From assembly GCA_020444775.1 (NCBI GenBank), contig JAGRHX010000378.1:1-5864 (forward strand): 5,864 nucleotides of DNA, in the 5' to 3' direction. Each line of letters starts with the position of its first letter. Within the stretch, counting starts at the first letter, position 1. The position numbers were made by a program, and so were the translations under genes. Source of the stretch: Gammaproteobacteria bacterium (lineage in GTDB: Bacteria > Pseudomonadota > Gammaproteobacteria > HK1). Below, one piece after another: positions 1-5,864 of this stretch. Below the pieces are notes generated by a model. That model did no database searches and had not been told where the DNA came from. It was given only the letters and a program-made list of their open reading frames with translations.

Positions 1-330
1 CTCGACGACACGCCGCGGCTACAGCAAAGCCTGCTGCAGCTGGGCCCGGGCGATCGCGTGCTGCGCCTGGACACCCGCTGCAGCCCGCACACCACGTTGT
101 TCCTGGATTCGCTGCTGCGCCGCGACGGCGAGACGGCGCAAACGCTCTGGACCGACCAGACCAACAGGCCGATCGAGCTGCGGGTCTATACCTTGTCCGG
201 GCCGCTCGACCTGCGGGTCTCCGTGCCGATCTTCGCTGCCAGCGACACCCGCTCCGCGCAGGCATCCCCGAAGCCAGCGGTATCACCCAGCGGTCCAGGA
301 ACCGCCGAGGTCGATCAGCCGGGATCGTGA
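1..330 (+). CDS. Unrecognised protein, C-terminal fragment
   Basis: Frame 1 is open from the first base of the window to the TGA at 328-330, giving at least 109 residues of C-terminus; the true start lies upstream of the window. The first two thirds read like a folded domain with alternating hydrophobic positions (LGPGDRVLRLDTRC, then IELRVYTLSGPLDLRVSVPIF), suggesting beta-strands around a helix containing LFLDSLLRR. The last 30 or so residues are rich in Ser, Pro and Ala and look disordered. No signal peptide, membrane span or catalytic motif is visible in the part present. The gene converges on the amidohydrolase gene, with a 141-bp gap. I do not recognise the family. The good codon bias and the clean change from ordered domain to tail make it a likely real gene end rather than a chance frame. 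Confidence 0.6.
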   Translation, partial: LDDTPRLQQSLLQLGPGDRVLRLDTRCSPHTTLFLDSLLRRDGETAQTLWTDQTNRPIELRVYTLSGPLDLRVSVPIFAASDTRSAQASPKPAVSPSGPGTAEVDQPGS

Positions 331-438
331 CCACATCTCGGCGCGAGCGGCCCGAGGACTGCCGACGGCGAGGTATCGAGCCCGCTCGACCAGCGACCAT
401 CCGTGTCGACTCGCTTGTGCGGGCCGGAGCACGATGAA

Positions 439-461
439 CGCGGCCAGCACGTTGGGCCGCG
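439..461. terminator. GC-rich stem-loop in convergent gap, possible terminator
   Basis: A perfect 7-bp inverted repeat (CGCGGCC at 439-445, GGCCGCG at 455-461) with a 9-nt loop sits 10 bases past the stop codon of the minus-strand amidohydrolase gene and between two convergent genes. Neither side has a run of T, so it is not a canonical intrinsic terminator. It could still act as an RNA 3'-end stabiliser or be a chance palindrome in GC-rich DNA. Confidence 0.25.
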
Positions 462-471
462 GCGCCACATG

Positions 472-1302
472 TCAGCCCGGCTCGCGTTGCCAGCCCCACC
501 AGTCACAGATCGCGCGGCCCATGACCAGCTCCTGATCGGCCGCCGACAGCCAGGGCAGCTCCTCGGTGAACATGGTCACGCACTGGCGCCAGGAGACCGG
601 CATCTTGGTGATATCGGTGCCCCAGAACATGCGCGCCGGGCCGAAGGCGTCGAATATCTGGCGCAAGTAGGTCTGCATGATCGGGAAGGGATAGGGCTCG
701 CTCGAGTAGCCGGGCGCGCCGGTCGCCTTGACCGCCACGTTCGGATGCTTCGCCAGCGCCAGCAGCTCGGGCATGTGGGTCATCGCGGCATCGTCCTTGA
801 GCGTGGTGTTGCCGCCGCGACCACCGAGGTGGTCGATGGTCAGGCGCAGACCCGGATGGCGTTCCGCGACGCGTCCGATATCGCGCAACGAATCCGTCGC
901 CAGCATCGCGATCGGTACTCCGGCGCGCTCGCATTCAGCCCACAGCCAGTCGATGGTGCCGTCGGCCAGCCAGGTCCGCGCGGGCTCGTCCAGGAACAGA
1001 TAGCGCAGGCCCAGCATGCCCGGTTGCTGACGCCAGCTGGCGATATGCGGGCGGGCGCTCGCCTCGTCCAGCGGTAGATGACCCAAGACCGCGAAGCGAC
1101 CGGGGTAGTCACGGACCGCGGCCAGCGCGAGCTCGTGCGAGTCGGGATCCCAGCTCGGCGGATGGATGACCGCGGCATCGACCCCGGCCTCGTCCATCAG
1201 GCCAATGGCCTCGGCGGCTGTGAACGACGTGACCTGGCGATGAGCCTGATTGCTCGGCAGGCCCTGACTCCACAGATGAATCTGCGCGTCGACAATCTGC
1301 AT
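472..1302 (-). CDS. Amidohydrolase-2 family metal-dependent hydrolase (TIM barrel)
   Basis: The 276-residue product matches the amidohydrolase-2 family (COG3618 type, which includes 2-pyrone-4,6-dicarboxylate lactonase), a soluble TIM-barrel group that hydrolyses lactones, amides or related bonds. Visible landmarks are the N-terminal strand IVDAQIHLW (residues 3-11), the second-strand motif AAVIHPPSWD (43-52), GLRYLF (98-103), TIDHLGGRGG (155-164) with the likely ligand His158, and MFWGTDIT (225-232) with the likely catalytic or ligand Asp230. Length is normal for the family. The usual first-strand D-x-H-x-H motif reads D-A-Q-I-H, so Gln7 replaces one His. The ATG at 1302-1300 is preceded by a GGGGGAG SD site (about 1313-1318) at good spacing, and the family motif begins immediately, so the start is secure. 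The gene lies 178 bp downstream of the cyclic-di-GMP gene on the same strand. The substrate cannot be told from sequence; no pathway partner is adjacent. Confidence 0.88.
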   Translation of the reverse strand: MQIVDAQIHLWSQGLPSNQAHRQVTSFTAAEAIGLMDEAGVDAAVIHPPSWDPDSHELALAAVRDYPGRFAVLGHLPLDEASARPHIASWRQQPGMLGLRYLFLDEPARTWLADGTIDWLWAECERAGVPIAMLATDSLRDIGRVAERHPGLRLTIDHLGGRGGNTTLKDDAAMTHMPELLALAKHPNVAVKATGAPGYSSEPYPFPIMQTYLRQIFDAFGPARMFWGTDITKMPVSWRQCVTMFTEELPWLSAADQELVMGRAICDWWGWQREPG

Positions 1303-1410
1303 CTTGATCTGCTCCCCCTTTGAAGAACCCTGCGCGATTCCATCCTGGAGTCGCCGGAAGGCTGCGACGCCCGGCCGCCGCCGTTGCTTGCCGCGGACCG
1401 TGCTGGAGTC

Positions 1411-1439
1411 CTTTTACACAGCTGACCCTCGCGCGGCAA
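1411..1439 (-). promoter_or_regulatory. Candidate sigma-70-like promoter for the amidohydrolase gene
   Basis: Reading the minus strand, TTGCCG (1439-1434) and TAAAAG (1416-1411) are separated by exactly 17 bases. The -35 matches consensus well but the -10 only partly. It lies in the 178-bp gap upstream of the amidohydrolase gene, in one of the few A/T-rich spots there, and would give a leader of roughly 100 bases. This is weak pattern evidence; the gene may instead be read through from upstream. Confidence 0.22.
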
Positions 1440-1480
1440 TCCACACGGGGGCGGTGCGATCCGGCTGGGGAGACGGAAGT

Positions 1481-4159
1481 TCAGGAGGGACAGTAGTTGA
1501 GCATGGTCGCGAGCTCGTCGGGACTGACGGGCTTGCTGAAATAGAAGCCCTGCATCTCGTCACAGACGTGCTGTTGCAGGAAGGACCACTGCTCGTGGTT
1601 CTCCACGCCCTCGGCGACGATGGTCAGCCCGAGGGTCTTGCCCATCGCGATGATCGCCTCGGTCAGGGCGCGATCCTCGAGCATCTGCGGGATCTCGCGG
1701 ATGAAGGAGCGGTCGACCTTGAGGGTGTCGATGGGCAGCCGTTTGAGCTGAGCGAGCGAGGAGTAGCCGGTGCCGAAGTCGTCGAGCGCGACCCGCACAC
1801 CCAGGCTGCGAAGGGCTTGCAGCACCGCCACCGCCTGCTCGGTGTTGTGCATGATGGTGCTCTCGGTGATCTCCAGCTCGAGCAGGTGCGCGGGCATGCC
1901 GGTCTGCTCGAGGATCCCGGCGATGTCGGCGACCAGGTCGGGTGCCAGCAGCTGTCTGGAGGAGAGGTTCACGGCCATCGGTACCGGTGTCAGACCGAGC
2001 GCCTGCCAGGCGACGTTCTGCATGCACGCGGTACGCAACACCCAGCGCCCGATCGGGACGATGAGATCCGCCTCCTCGGCGATTGGGATGAATCGGGTCG
2101 GCGAGACCGTCCCCAGCTCGGGACTCTGCCAGCGTAGCAGCGCCTCGACACCGCTGATACGGGAGGTGCCGAGCGCGACCTTCGGCTGGTAGTGCAGGGC
2201 GAACTCGCCCCGATCCAGCGCCTGACGCAGGTTGAACTCGATCGATATCGCTTCCAGGGCACGGGTCTCTATGCCCGGCGAATAACGCTGGAAGTTGTTC
2301 TTGCCCTGTTCCTTGGCGTGATACATGGCCACGTCCGCGGCCTTCAGCAGGGTCGAGCCGTCACCACCGTCCGTCGGGCAGGTGGCAATCCCGATGCTGG
2401 CGGTGATACGACATTCCTGACCATCGATCAGCACCGGTGCCAGCACGCTCGCCAGCAGCTTGCGCGCCACCAGCTCGGCCTGCTCGGGGCGCTCGATCTT
2501 GTGCAGGAGGATGACGAACTCGTCGCCGCCGATCCGCGCCACCACGTCCTCGGAGCGCAGACAGCTCTGCATACGCGCGGCGGTGGCCTTGAGCAGCTGA
2601 TCCCCGGCCGCGTGGCCGAGGCCATCGTTGACGTGCTTGAAGCGGTCCAGGTCCACGAACAGCACCGCGAGGCTGGGTCCGTTGGCGGGACGCGCCCCGA
2701 TGGCCTGCTCGAGCAGACGTCTGAAGGTGAAGCGATTCGGCAGACCGGTCAGGCTGTCGTGGCTGGCCAGGTACTGGATCTGCTCCTCGGCAATCTTGCG
2801 CTCGGTGATCTCGCGGAACACGCCGCGGTAGCCGACGAAGTCTCCCTGCGGATCGAACATCGGCTCGCCGGCCATGCTGACGAAGAACTCGCGGCCACCC
2901 GAGGTCATGCCCTTGATGGTCACGTCGGTGAACTCGCATCGAGTGTCCAGCAGCTGTCTGAAGCCGGTCCAACCGTCATCGACGTCGACGTCCAGTCCGA
3001 CGTCCCAGCAGGTCCTGCCGATCAAGGCATCGAGCAGCGGATCCGGCTCGTGCTGGTGGGTGCTGACGTGGGTGAAGCGGTAATCGATGTCCACTTCCCA
3101 GTACCAGTCCGACGACAGCCGGGTCAGCGCTCGGAAACGCGCCTCGCTGGCCGCCAGCGCATCGACGGCCTGGCGACGCTGCAGCAGATGACCGATCAGG
3201 CGACCGAGCACCGCTATCGTCTCCAGCAGCAGCGGGTCGGGCTCGCGATGGTCGCGACTCCAGAACGACAGCACACCCAGGATCTCGTCACCACAGAGCA
3301 CCGGGAACGCGAACGCGCCGTGCAGATCCGCGGCGACCGCCAGGTGCTTGCGTTGCATTCTCGGGTCACGCACGCAGTCGGGGACCCAGATTGCCTCGCG
3401 GTCGCGCCAGACCCTGCCGGCCAGGCCTACACCCGGCGGGAAGACGAAATCGCGTGCCTGCTCGAAGACCGCGTGCGCGGCGTCGTTCAGACAGTCCCAG
3501 GAGCCGGCATGGCGCAGCACCTGCAGCTGTGGGTCGACCCGCCAGAACTCACCACACTTCCAGTCCTCCAGCTCGCAGACCTCACGGATCAGCGACTGGA
3601 CCGCGGATTGCGCATCCACGGCGCCGGAGAGCGCGTTCGCGACCCGATGCTCGAGCAGCCCGAGCTGCTCGGCACGCTTGCGGGTGGTGACGTCCCTGAT
3701 TACGCCGACGTAGCCGACAAAGCGTCCGCTGGCGTCATAGGCGGGTGTGCCACTCACACTCAGCCAGCGCTGGACATCGCCGTCCGCCTCGCAACATAGC
3801 TCCAGATCCCTGAACGGCTCGCGTGCTTCCAGGCGGGCCATGTGCCCGGCCCAGTCGGATGCCCGCATGTTCAGCCAATCGCATTCCCAAAGCCGCTTGC
3901 CCCAAAGCCGTCTTCCAATGAGGCTGGTCAGTCGTGGGCCGGCGCCCGCACCGACGCCGGTCGCGGACACCACCCGATGCTGTTCGTCCTGCTCGAACAG
4001 CCAGTCGGCGGTCAGGGCGAGCAGCCCGCGAAGCTGGGTGAGCTGATGGGCATCGGACGTGTCCGGGTCCCGAGCGCCGTTCGGCGCGACTCGACCTGAG
4101 TCCGTCATCCAGACGGTTCCCATCACGACCGGTTCGCCACCTGGCTGTTTCGCGAGCAT
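1481..4159 (-). CDS. PAS-GAF-PAS-GGDEF-EAL cyclic-di-GMP synthase/phosphodiesterase
   Basis: This 892-residue protein has no membrane span or signal peptide, so it is probably a cytosolic sensor. Domains in order: PAS with PAC tail (about 45-163, ending VGVIRDVTTRKRAEQ), GAF (about 175-330), second PAS/PAC (about 340-456, ending FREITERKIAEEQ), GGDEF (about 460-625) and EAL (about 637-888). The GGDEF domain has the opening HDSLTGLPNR (467-476), the intact GGDEF signature (544-548) and an RxxD inhibitory site, RSED at 535-538, exactly five residues before it. The EAL domain keeps every expected catalytic residue: Glu672 (EALLR), Asn731, Glu763, Glu766, Asp793-Asp794 (DDFGTG), Lys814, Glu850 and Gln870. 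Both cyclic-di-GMP synthesis and breakdown are therefore plausible, with the sensors setting the balance. The start is uncertain: the ATG at 4159 has only AAGG 11 bases upstream; Met13 (4123) or Met18 (4108, with GGGA 9 bases upstream) are alternatives. It lies 87 bp after the reductase-like gene. Confidence 0.95.
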   Translation of the reverse strand: MLAKQPGGEPVVMGTVWMTDSGRVAPNGARDPDTSDAHQLTQLRGLLALTADWLFEQDEQHRVVSATGVGAGAGPRLTSLIGRRLWGKRLWECDWLNMRASDWAGHMARLEAREPFRDLELCCEADGDVQRWLSVSGTPAYDASGRFVGYVGVIRDVTTRKRAEQLGLLEHRVANALSGAVDAQSAVQSLIREVCELEDWKCGEFWRVDPQLQVLRHAGSWDCLNDAAHAVFEQARDFVFPPGVGLAGRVWRDREAIWVPDCVRDPRMQRKHLAVAADLHGAFAFPVLCGDEILGVLSFWSRDHREPDPLLLETIAVLGRLIGHLLQRRQAVDALAASEARFRALTRLSSDWYWEVDIDYRFTHVSTHQHEPDPLLDALIGRTCWDVGLDVDVDDGWTGFRQLLDTRCEFTDVTIKGMTSGGREFFVSMAGEPMFDPQGDFVGYRGVFREITERKIAEEQIQYLASHDSLTGLPNRFTFRRLLEQAIGARPANGPSLAVLFVDLDRFKHVNDGLGHAAGDQLLKATAARMQSCLRSEDVVARIGGDEFVILLHKIERPEQAELVARKLLASVLAPVLIDGQECRITASIGIATCPTDGGDGSTLLKAADVAMYHAKEQGKNNFQRYSPGIETRALEAISIEFNLRQALDRGEFALHYQPKVALGTSRISGVEALLRWQSPELGTVSPTRFIPIAEEADLIVPIGRWVLRTACMQNVAWQALGLTPVPMAVNLSSRQLLAPDLVADIAGILEQTGMPAHLLELEITESTIMHNTEQAVAVLQALRSLGVRVALDDFGTGYSSLAQLKRLPIDTLKVDRSFIREIPQMLEDRALTEAIIAMGKTLGLTIVAEGVENHEQWSFLQQHVCDEMQGFYFSKPVSPDELATMLNYCPS

Positions 4160-4193
4160 CGTTGCGCTGACCTTCGTGCTTTTCCATAGTCGT

Positions 4194-4197
4194 CTCC
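4194..4197 (-). promoter_or_regulatory. Strong SD site serving an out-of-frame ATG ahead of the cyclic-di-GMP gene
   Basis: On the minus strand GGAG (4197-4194) stands 6 bases before an ATG at 4187-4185, the best-looking initiation signal in this gap. That ATG is not in the frame of the 892-residue protein; its frame stays open to 3735 with an Arg-rich, low-complexity product typical of an unselected shadow frame. Either this marks a small overlapping leader coupled to the main gene, a frame error at the 5' end, or coincidence. Confidence 0.3.
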
Positions 4198-4246
4198 GTC
4201 AAGCACGAATTGCGACCGCGTTCACGGCTTCTTTAGCAGTCACTCG

Positions 4247-4822
4247 TTAAATCGCCGGGCCACGACGCAGCGTTGAGCGCGACCCCCGCTCGATCGCATA
4301 GACGTTCTGGACGAAGCCGTTCGGATAGCTTCGCGATTGGCGCAGGCTCAGACGTACTGCCTCGCTCATCTCGCCGAACAGGGGCACGCCGCCGCCCAGC
4401 AGCACCGGCGCGGTGGTGATCGTGAGGCTATCGATGAGACCTGCACGCAGGAAGCGCTGGATGGTGACACCGCCGTCCACGTAGGCATGCCTGGCACCGG
4501 CGGCCGCCAGCTCGCTGACCAACGCCTCAGGTGTGCAATTGCGAACAACGACGGTCGCCGCTATCGGCTCGGGGACGGCCGGACGCCCACTGCTGAGCAC
4601 CACGGTCGGGGTCTCGCCGTACGGCCACGGTCCGAAGCTCAGCACCTTCTCGAAGGTCCGACGCCCCATCACCACCACGTCGATGCTGCGCATGAGCTGC
4701 TCATAGCCGAGGTCCTGACCGCGCATCGCGAAGTCGGGATCCTGCAGCCAATCGATGTCGCCATCGCGTCTTGCGATGTAGCCGTCGACGCTGGCGGCGA
4801 TGTGGACCGAACAGGTGAGCAT
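4247..4822 (-). CDS. RibD-C / dihydrofolate-reductase-like protein
   Basis: The 191-residue product has the RibD C-terminal domain fold (dihydrofolate-reductase superfamily, COG0262), whose members use NADPH to reduce pterin-like or other substrates. Motifs present are the first strand and loop SVHIAASVDGYIA (5-17), GDIDWL (21-26), the VVMGRRTFE segment (50-58), TVVLSSGR (73-80), and the family's characteristic YVDGGVTIQRFL (114-125) followed by PVLLGGGVPLFG (139-150). Length is typical for stand-alone members, which are mostly of unproven substrate and distinct from classical folate enzymes. The frame is open for a further 107 codons upstream, but that stretch is Arg/Pro-rich and unlike the family. 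The ATG at 4822-4820 starts exactly at the first beta-strand and has GAGG seven bases upstream. It is the first gene of a same-strand set with the cyclic-di-GMP gene 87 bp downstream; a functional link is not evident. No terminator is visible after its stop, so read-through is possible. Confidence 0.9.
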   Translation of the reverse strand: MLTCSVHIAASVDGYIARRDGDIDWLQDPDFAMRGQDLGYEQLMRSIDVVVMGRRTFEKVLSFGPWPYGETPTVVLSSGRPAVPEPIAATVVVRNCTPEALVSELAAAGARHAYVDGGVTIQRFLRAGLIDSLTITTAPVLLGGGVPLFGEMSEAVRLSLRQSRSYPNGFVQNVYAIERGSRSTLRRGPAI

Positions 4823-4829
4823 GAGGGGT

Positions 4830-4833
4830 CCTC
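4830..4833 (-). promoter_or_regulatory. SD site that fixes the reductase-like gene start
   Basis: On the minus strand GAGG lies 7 bases before the ATG at 4822. Together with the family motif beginning at once after that ATG, it argues against the longer upstream-open reading frame. Confidence 0.7.
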
Positions 4834-4917
4834 GGTTCTGGCGCGAAACACGTGACGCGGGCTCAAGAGCCTGTCGAACTCTGCCCGGCGGGACCGGCCA
4901 GGGTTGTCCGCAGTCGA

Positions 4918-4986
4918 AGTCGTATCCGACGACTCTAGCGTCGACCGTGGTCGGCGGATCGTTAGCCCGACCCCGGTCTGGACCGG
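4918..4986. repeat. Cluster of three short inverted repeats in the divergent promoter region
   Basis: Three dyads follow one another. AGTCGT/ACGACT (4918-4934) has 6-bp arms and a 5-base spacer. CGACC/GGTCG (4942-4953) has 5-bp arms around GT. CCGGTC/GACCGG (4973-4986) has 6-bp arms around TG. The last two share the GACC/GGTC half-site but in opposite arrangement. Their position between divergent genes fits operators for a dimeric regulator, but no regulator gene is present and GC-rich DNA forms such dyads by chance. Confidence 0.35.
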
Positions 4987-5125
4987 CTGTCGAGCCACGG
5001 GGCCGGGGCTGACATGGATCAACGCGCGATCCGCGCCGGCTGCCTAGATTTCCGGGGATTCTCTGGCCGCCTTCAGACCGACCGTAAAGCGGAGGTCGAA
5101 CCGGGGGCACCGCCAACCTGCCTAC

Positions 5126-5130
5126 GGGAG
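5126..5130 (+). promoter_or_regulatory. SD site that fixes the GTG start at 5136
   Basis: GGGAG at 5126-5130 is 5 bases before GTG at 5136-5138. This favours the GTG over the in-frame ATG at residue 21, which would remove the first predicted helix. Confidence 0.65.
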
Positions 5131-5135
5131 TCAGC

Positions 5136-5864
5136 GTGAGCACGATACCCCTTTCAGATGCCGAGCGGTCGAACGCGGTCTGGGACCAGGTCCGGATGGG
5201 TCATCACGTTCTGCTGTTGGGTGCCCTGGCACCGTCACCCGCCGACTGGGCGGTCCTCGAAGTCGATTGCGCCGCCGTGCCGGTCGGCGAGGGACCGCTG
5301 TTGCATGCGATCCGCGAGCTGGACCGTCTGGGCCCGACGATGGCGCCGGTCGCCAACGCCAAGGCGGTTCGCGGTGAGCCGGCTGGATCGGCCCGCATCT
5401 CGGACACGCTCTCCGACCGGAGCGGCTTCGACCTCGTCGCAGCTTCCCGCATCGGGCCCGCCGGTTCGCGAAGCGGCGCCTCGATCCCGGACGGCGCCGC
5501 GGCCCGTTTGCTCGGCGAGTCCGAGGTGACACCGCTGGAAGTACGCTTTGTCGAGGCCTGCAACCGGCTCGCAGCAAGTGCCGTGCGTCCAAGCGCGGTG
5601 GTGCTAAGGCACGTAGAGCATTGTGACGAGTCCACCAACAGTGCGCTGCTGGCGGTGCTCTCACACCCCGGCTGGCTGGCCTTGCCGGTGGTCCTGCAAA
5701 GCGACGCCAGCGCGGTCGACCAGCCGCTGGCGGCCGCGATCGAGACGGCCGGCGGCCAGGTCTTGCACGCGCCGTCCGGCGCCGGCGCAACGGCACCTGG
5801 CGGTGCTGCCGAGCCGAGCACCGCGAGCGCCGCCCAAAGTACCGACCGGGGCATCGACCGGGGC
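5136..5864 (+). CDS. Unrecognised Ala-rich protein, possible degenerate P-loop ATPase, N-terminal fragment
   Basis: From the GTG at 5136 the frame stays open for 243 codons to the window edge, so the C-terminus is missing. The start has a good SD site. The product begins with a helix (residues 7-20), then a hydrophobic strand HHVLLLG (23-29) and a second strand WAVLEVDCAAVP (38-49), followed by a helix (LLHAIRELDRL). After a low-complexity Ser/Ala/Arg stretch (about 75-125) comes a helix and the strand-plus-acidic segment SAVVLRHVEHCDEST (153-167), then HPGWLALPVVLQSD (177-190). This order resembles the core of AAA/STAND-type ATPases, with 153-166 in the place of Walker B and 183-190 like the sensor-1 strand, but residues 29-37 show no GxxxxGK[ST] loop. 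A nucleotide-binding role is therefore doubtful. Residues 214-243 are a Gly/Ala/Ser linker. Codon usage is consistent with a real gene; I do not recognise the family. Confidence 0.7.
   Translation, partial: MSTIPLSDAERSNAVWDQVRMGHHVLLLGALAPSPADWAVLEVDCAAVPVGEGPLLHAIRELDRLGPTMAPVANAKAVRGEPAGSARISDTLSDRSGFDLVAASRIGPAGSRSGASIPDGAAARLLGESEVTPLEVRFVEACNRLAASAVRPSAVVLRHVEHCDESTNSALLAVLSHPGWLALPVVLQSDASAVDQPLAAAIETAGGQVLHAPSGAGATAPGGAAEPSTASAAQSTDRGIDRG
5841..5864 (+). repeat. Two tandem 12-bp units at the window edge
   Basis: Bases 5841-5852 (ACCGACCGGGGC) and 5853-5864 (ATCGACCGGGGC) differ at one position and encode TDRG then IDRG in the frame of the preceding gene. The array, if it is one, would continue beyond the window; two units alone do not prove a repeat tract. 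Confidence 0.4.

Larger units (their letters stand above)
4823..5135. other. Divergent intergenic region, 313 bp
   Basis: This gap separates the minus-strand reductase-like gene from the plus-strand gene at 5136, so it should hold promoters for both. I see no convincing -35/-10 pair in either direction. The closest hints are CTGACA at 5009-5014 and TAGATT at 5045-5050 on the plus strand, but they are 30 bases apart, too far to be one promoter. It holds at least five short inverted repeats: 4860-4871, 4918-4934, 4942-4953, 4973-4986 and 5016-5032. The reductase frame runs open through it on the minus strand, but its Arg/Pro-rich translation does not look coding. Confidence 0.55.

Noticed and set aside
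376..389. Palindrome TCGAGCCCGCTCGA in the convergent gap
   Set aside because: Loop of two bases and no T tract, not a terminator, and no promoter is expected here; probably chance.
403..1077. 224-codon plus-strand open frame opposite the amidohydrolase gene
   Set aside because: Arg/His/Gln-rich translation without motifs, antisense to a clear family member; a GC shadow.
1345..1410. 8-bp direct repeat CTGGAGTC at 1345-1352 and 1403-1410
   Set aside because: Too short and only two copies; easily chance.
2192..3799. 535-codon open frame on the plus strand, antisense to the cyclic-di-GMP gene
   Set aside because: It lies wholly opposite a well-supported coding region, and its translation is Gln/Arg/Leu-rich with no domain, as expected of the complementary frame of a high-GC gene.
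4197..4202. TTGACG on the minus strand as a -35 box for the cyclic-di-GMP gene
   Set aside because: No acceptable -10 lies 16-18 bases downstream; the sequence there is already at the proposed start region.
4823..5143. 107-codon upstream extension of the reductase-like gene
   Set aside because: Arg/Pro/Gly-rich and unlike the family; the internal ATG at 4822 has a good SD site and starts exactly at the first conserved strand. The extension would also overlap the divergent gene start.
5131..5854. Minus-strand open frames of more than 200 codons opposite the orphan gene
   Set aside because: Both give Arg/Pro- or Ser/Ala-rich translations with no motif. The plus-strand frame has an SD site, ordered segments and better codon bias.

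Overview
The window reads as a high-GC proteobacterial chromosome segment. The strong G/C third-position bias, dense genes with Shine-Dalgarno (SD) sites and a large PAS/GAF/GGDEF/EAL protein suggest a Gammaproteobacterium, possibly of the purple sulfur type. That placement is inference; no taxonomic marker gene is present.

Layout. (1) Positions 1-330 (+) hold the 3' end of an unrecognised gene. (2) A short convergent gap carrying a GC-rich hairpin follows. (3) Three minus-strand genes follow; in transcription order they are a RibD-C/dihydrofolate-reductase-like protein (4822-4247), an 892-residue cyclic-di-GMP protein with PAS-GAF-PAS-GGDEF-EAL architecture (4159-1481), and an amidohydrolase-2 family TIM-barrel hydrolase (1302-472). 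(4) A 313-bp divergent intergenic region (4823-5135) contains several small inverted repeats. (5) From 5136 (+) a GTG-started open frame runs off the right edge. It encodes an unrecognised Ala-rich protein with a hydrophobic-strand pattern reminiscent of P-loop ATPases but no Walker A motif.

How they may work together. The three minus-strand genes have gaps of 87 and 178 bp, so they could share a transcript, but nothing in their families links them in one pathway. The cyclic-di-GMP protein is the clearest functional call: both GGDEF and EAL active sites look complete and there is a product-inhibition (RxxD) site, so it could both make and degrade cyclic-di-GMP under control of its PAS/GAF sensors. 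The two genes cut by the window edges are the least explained. I found no CRISPR array, tRNA, rRNA, insertion sequence or prophage signature, and no convincing evidence of a new multi-gene system.
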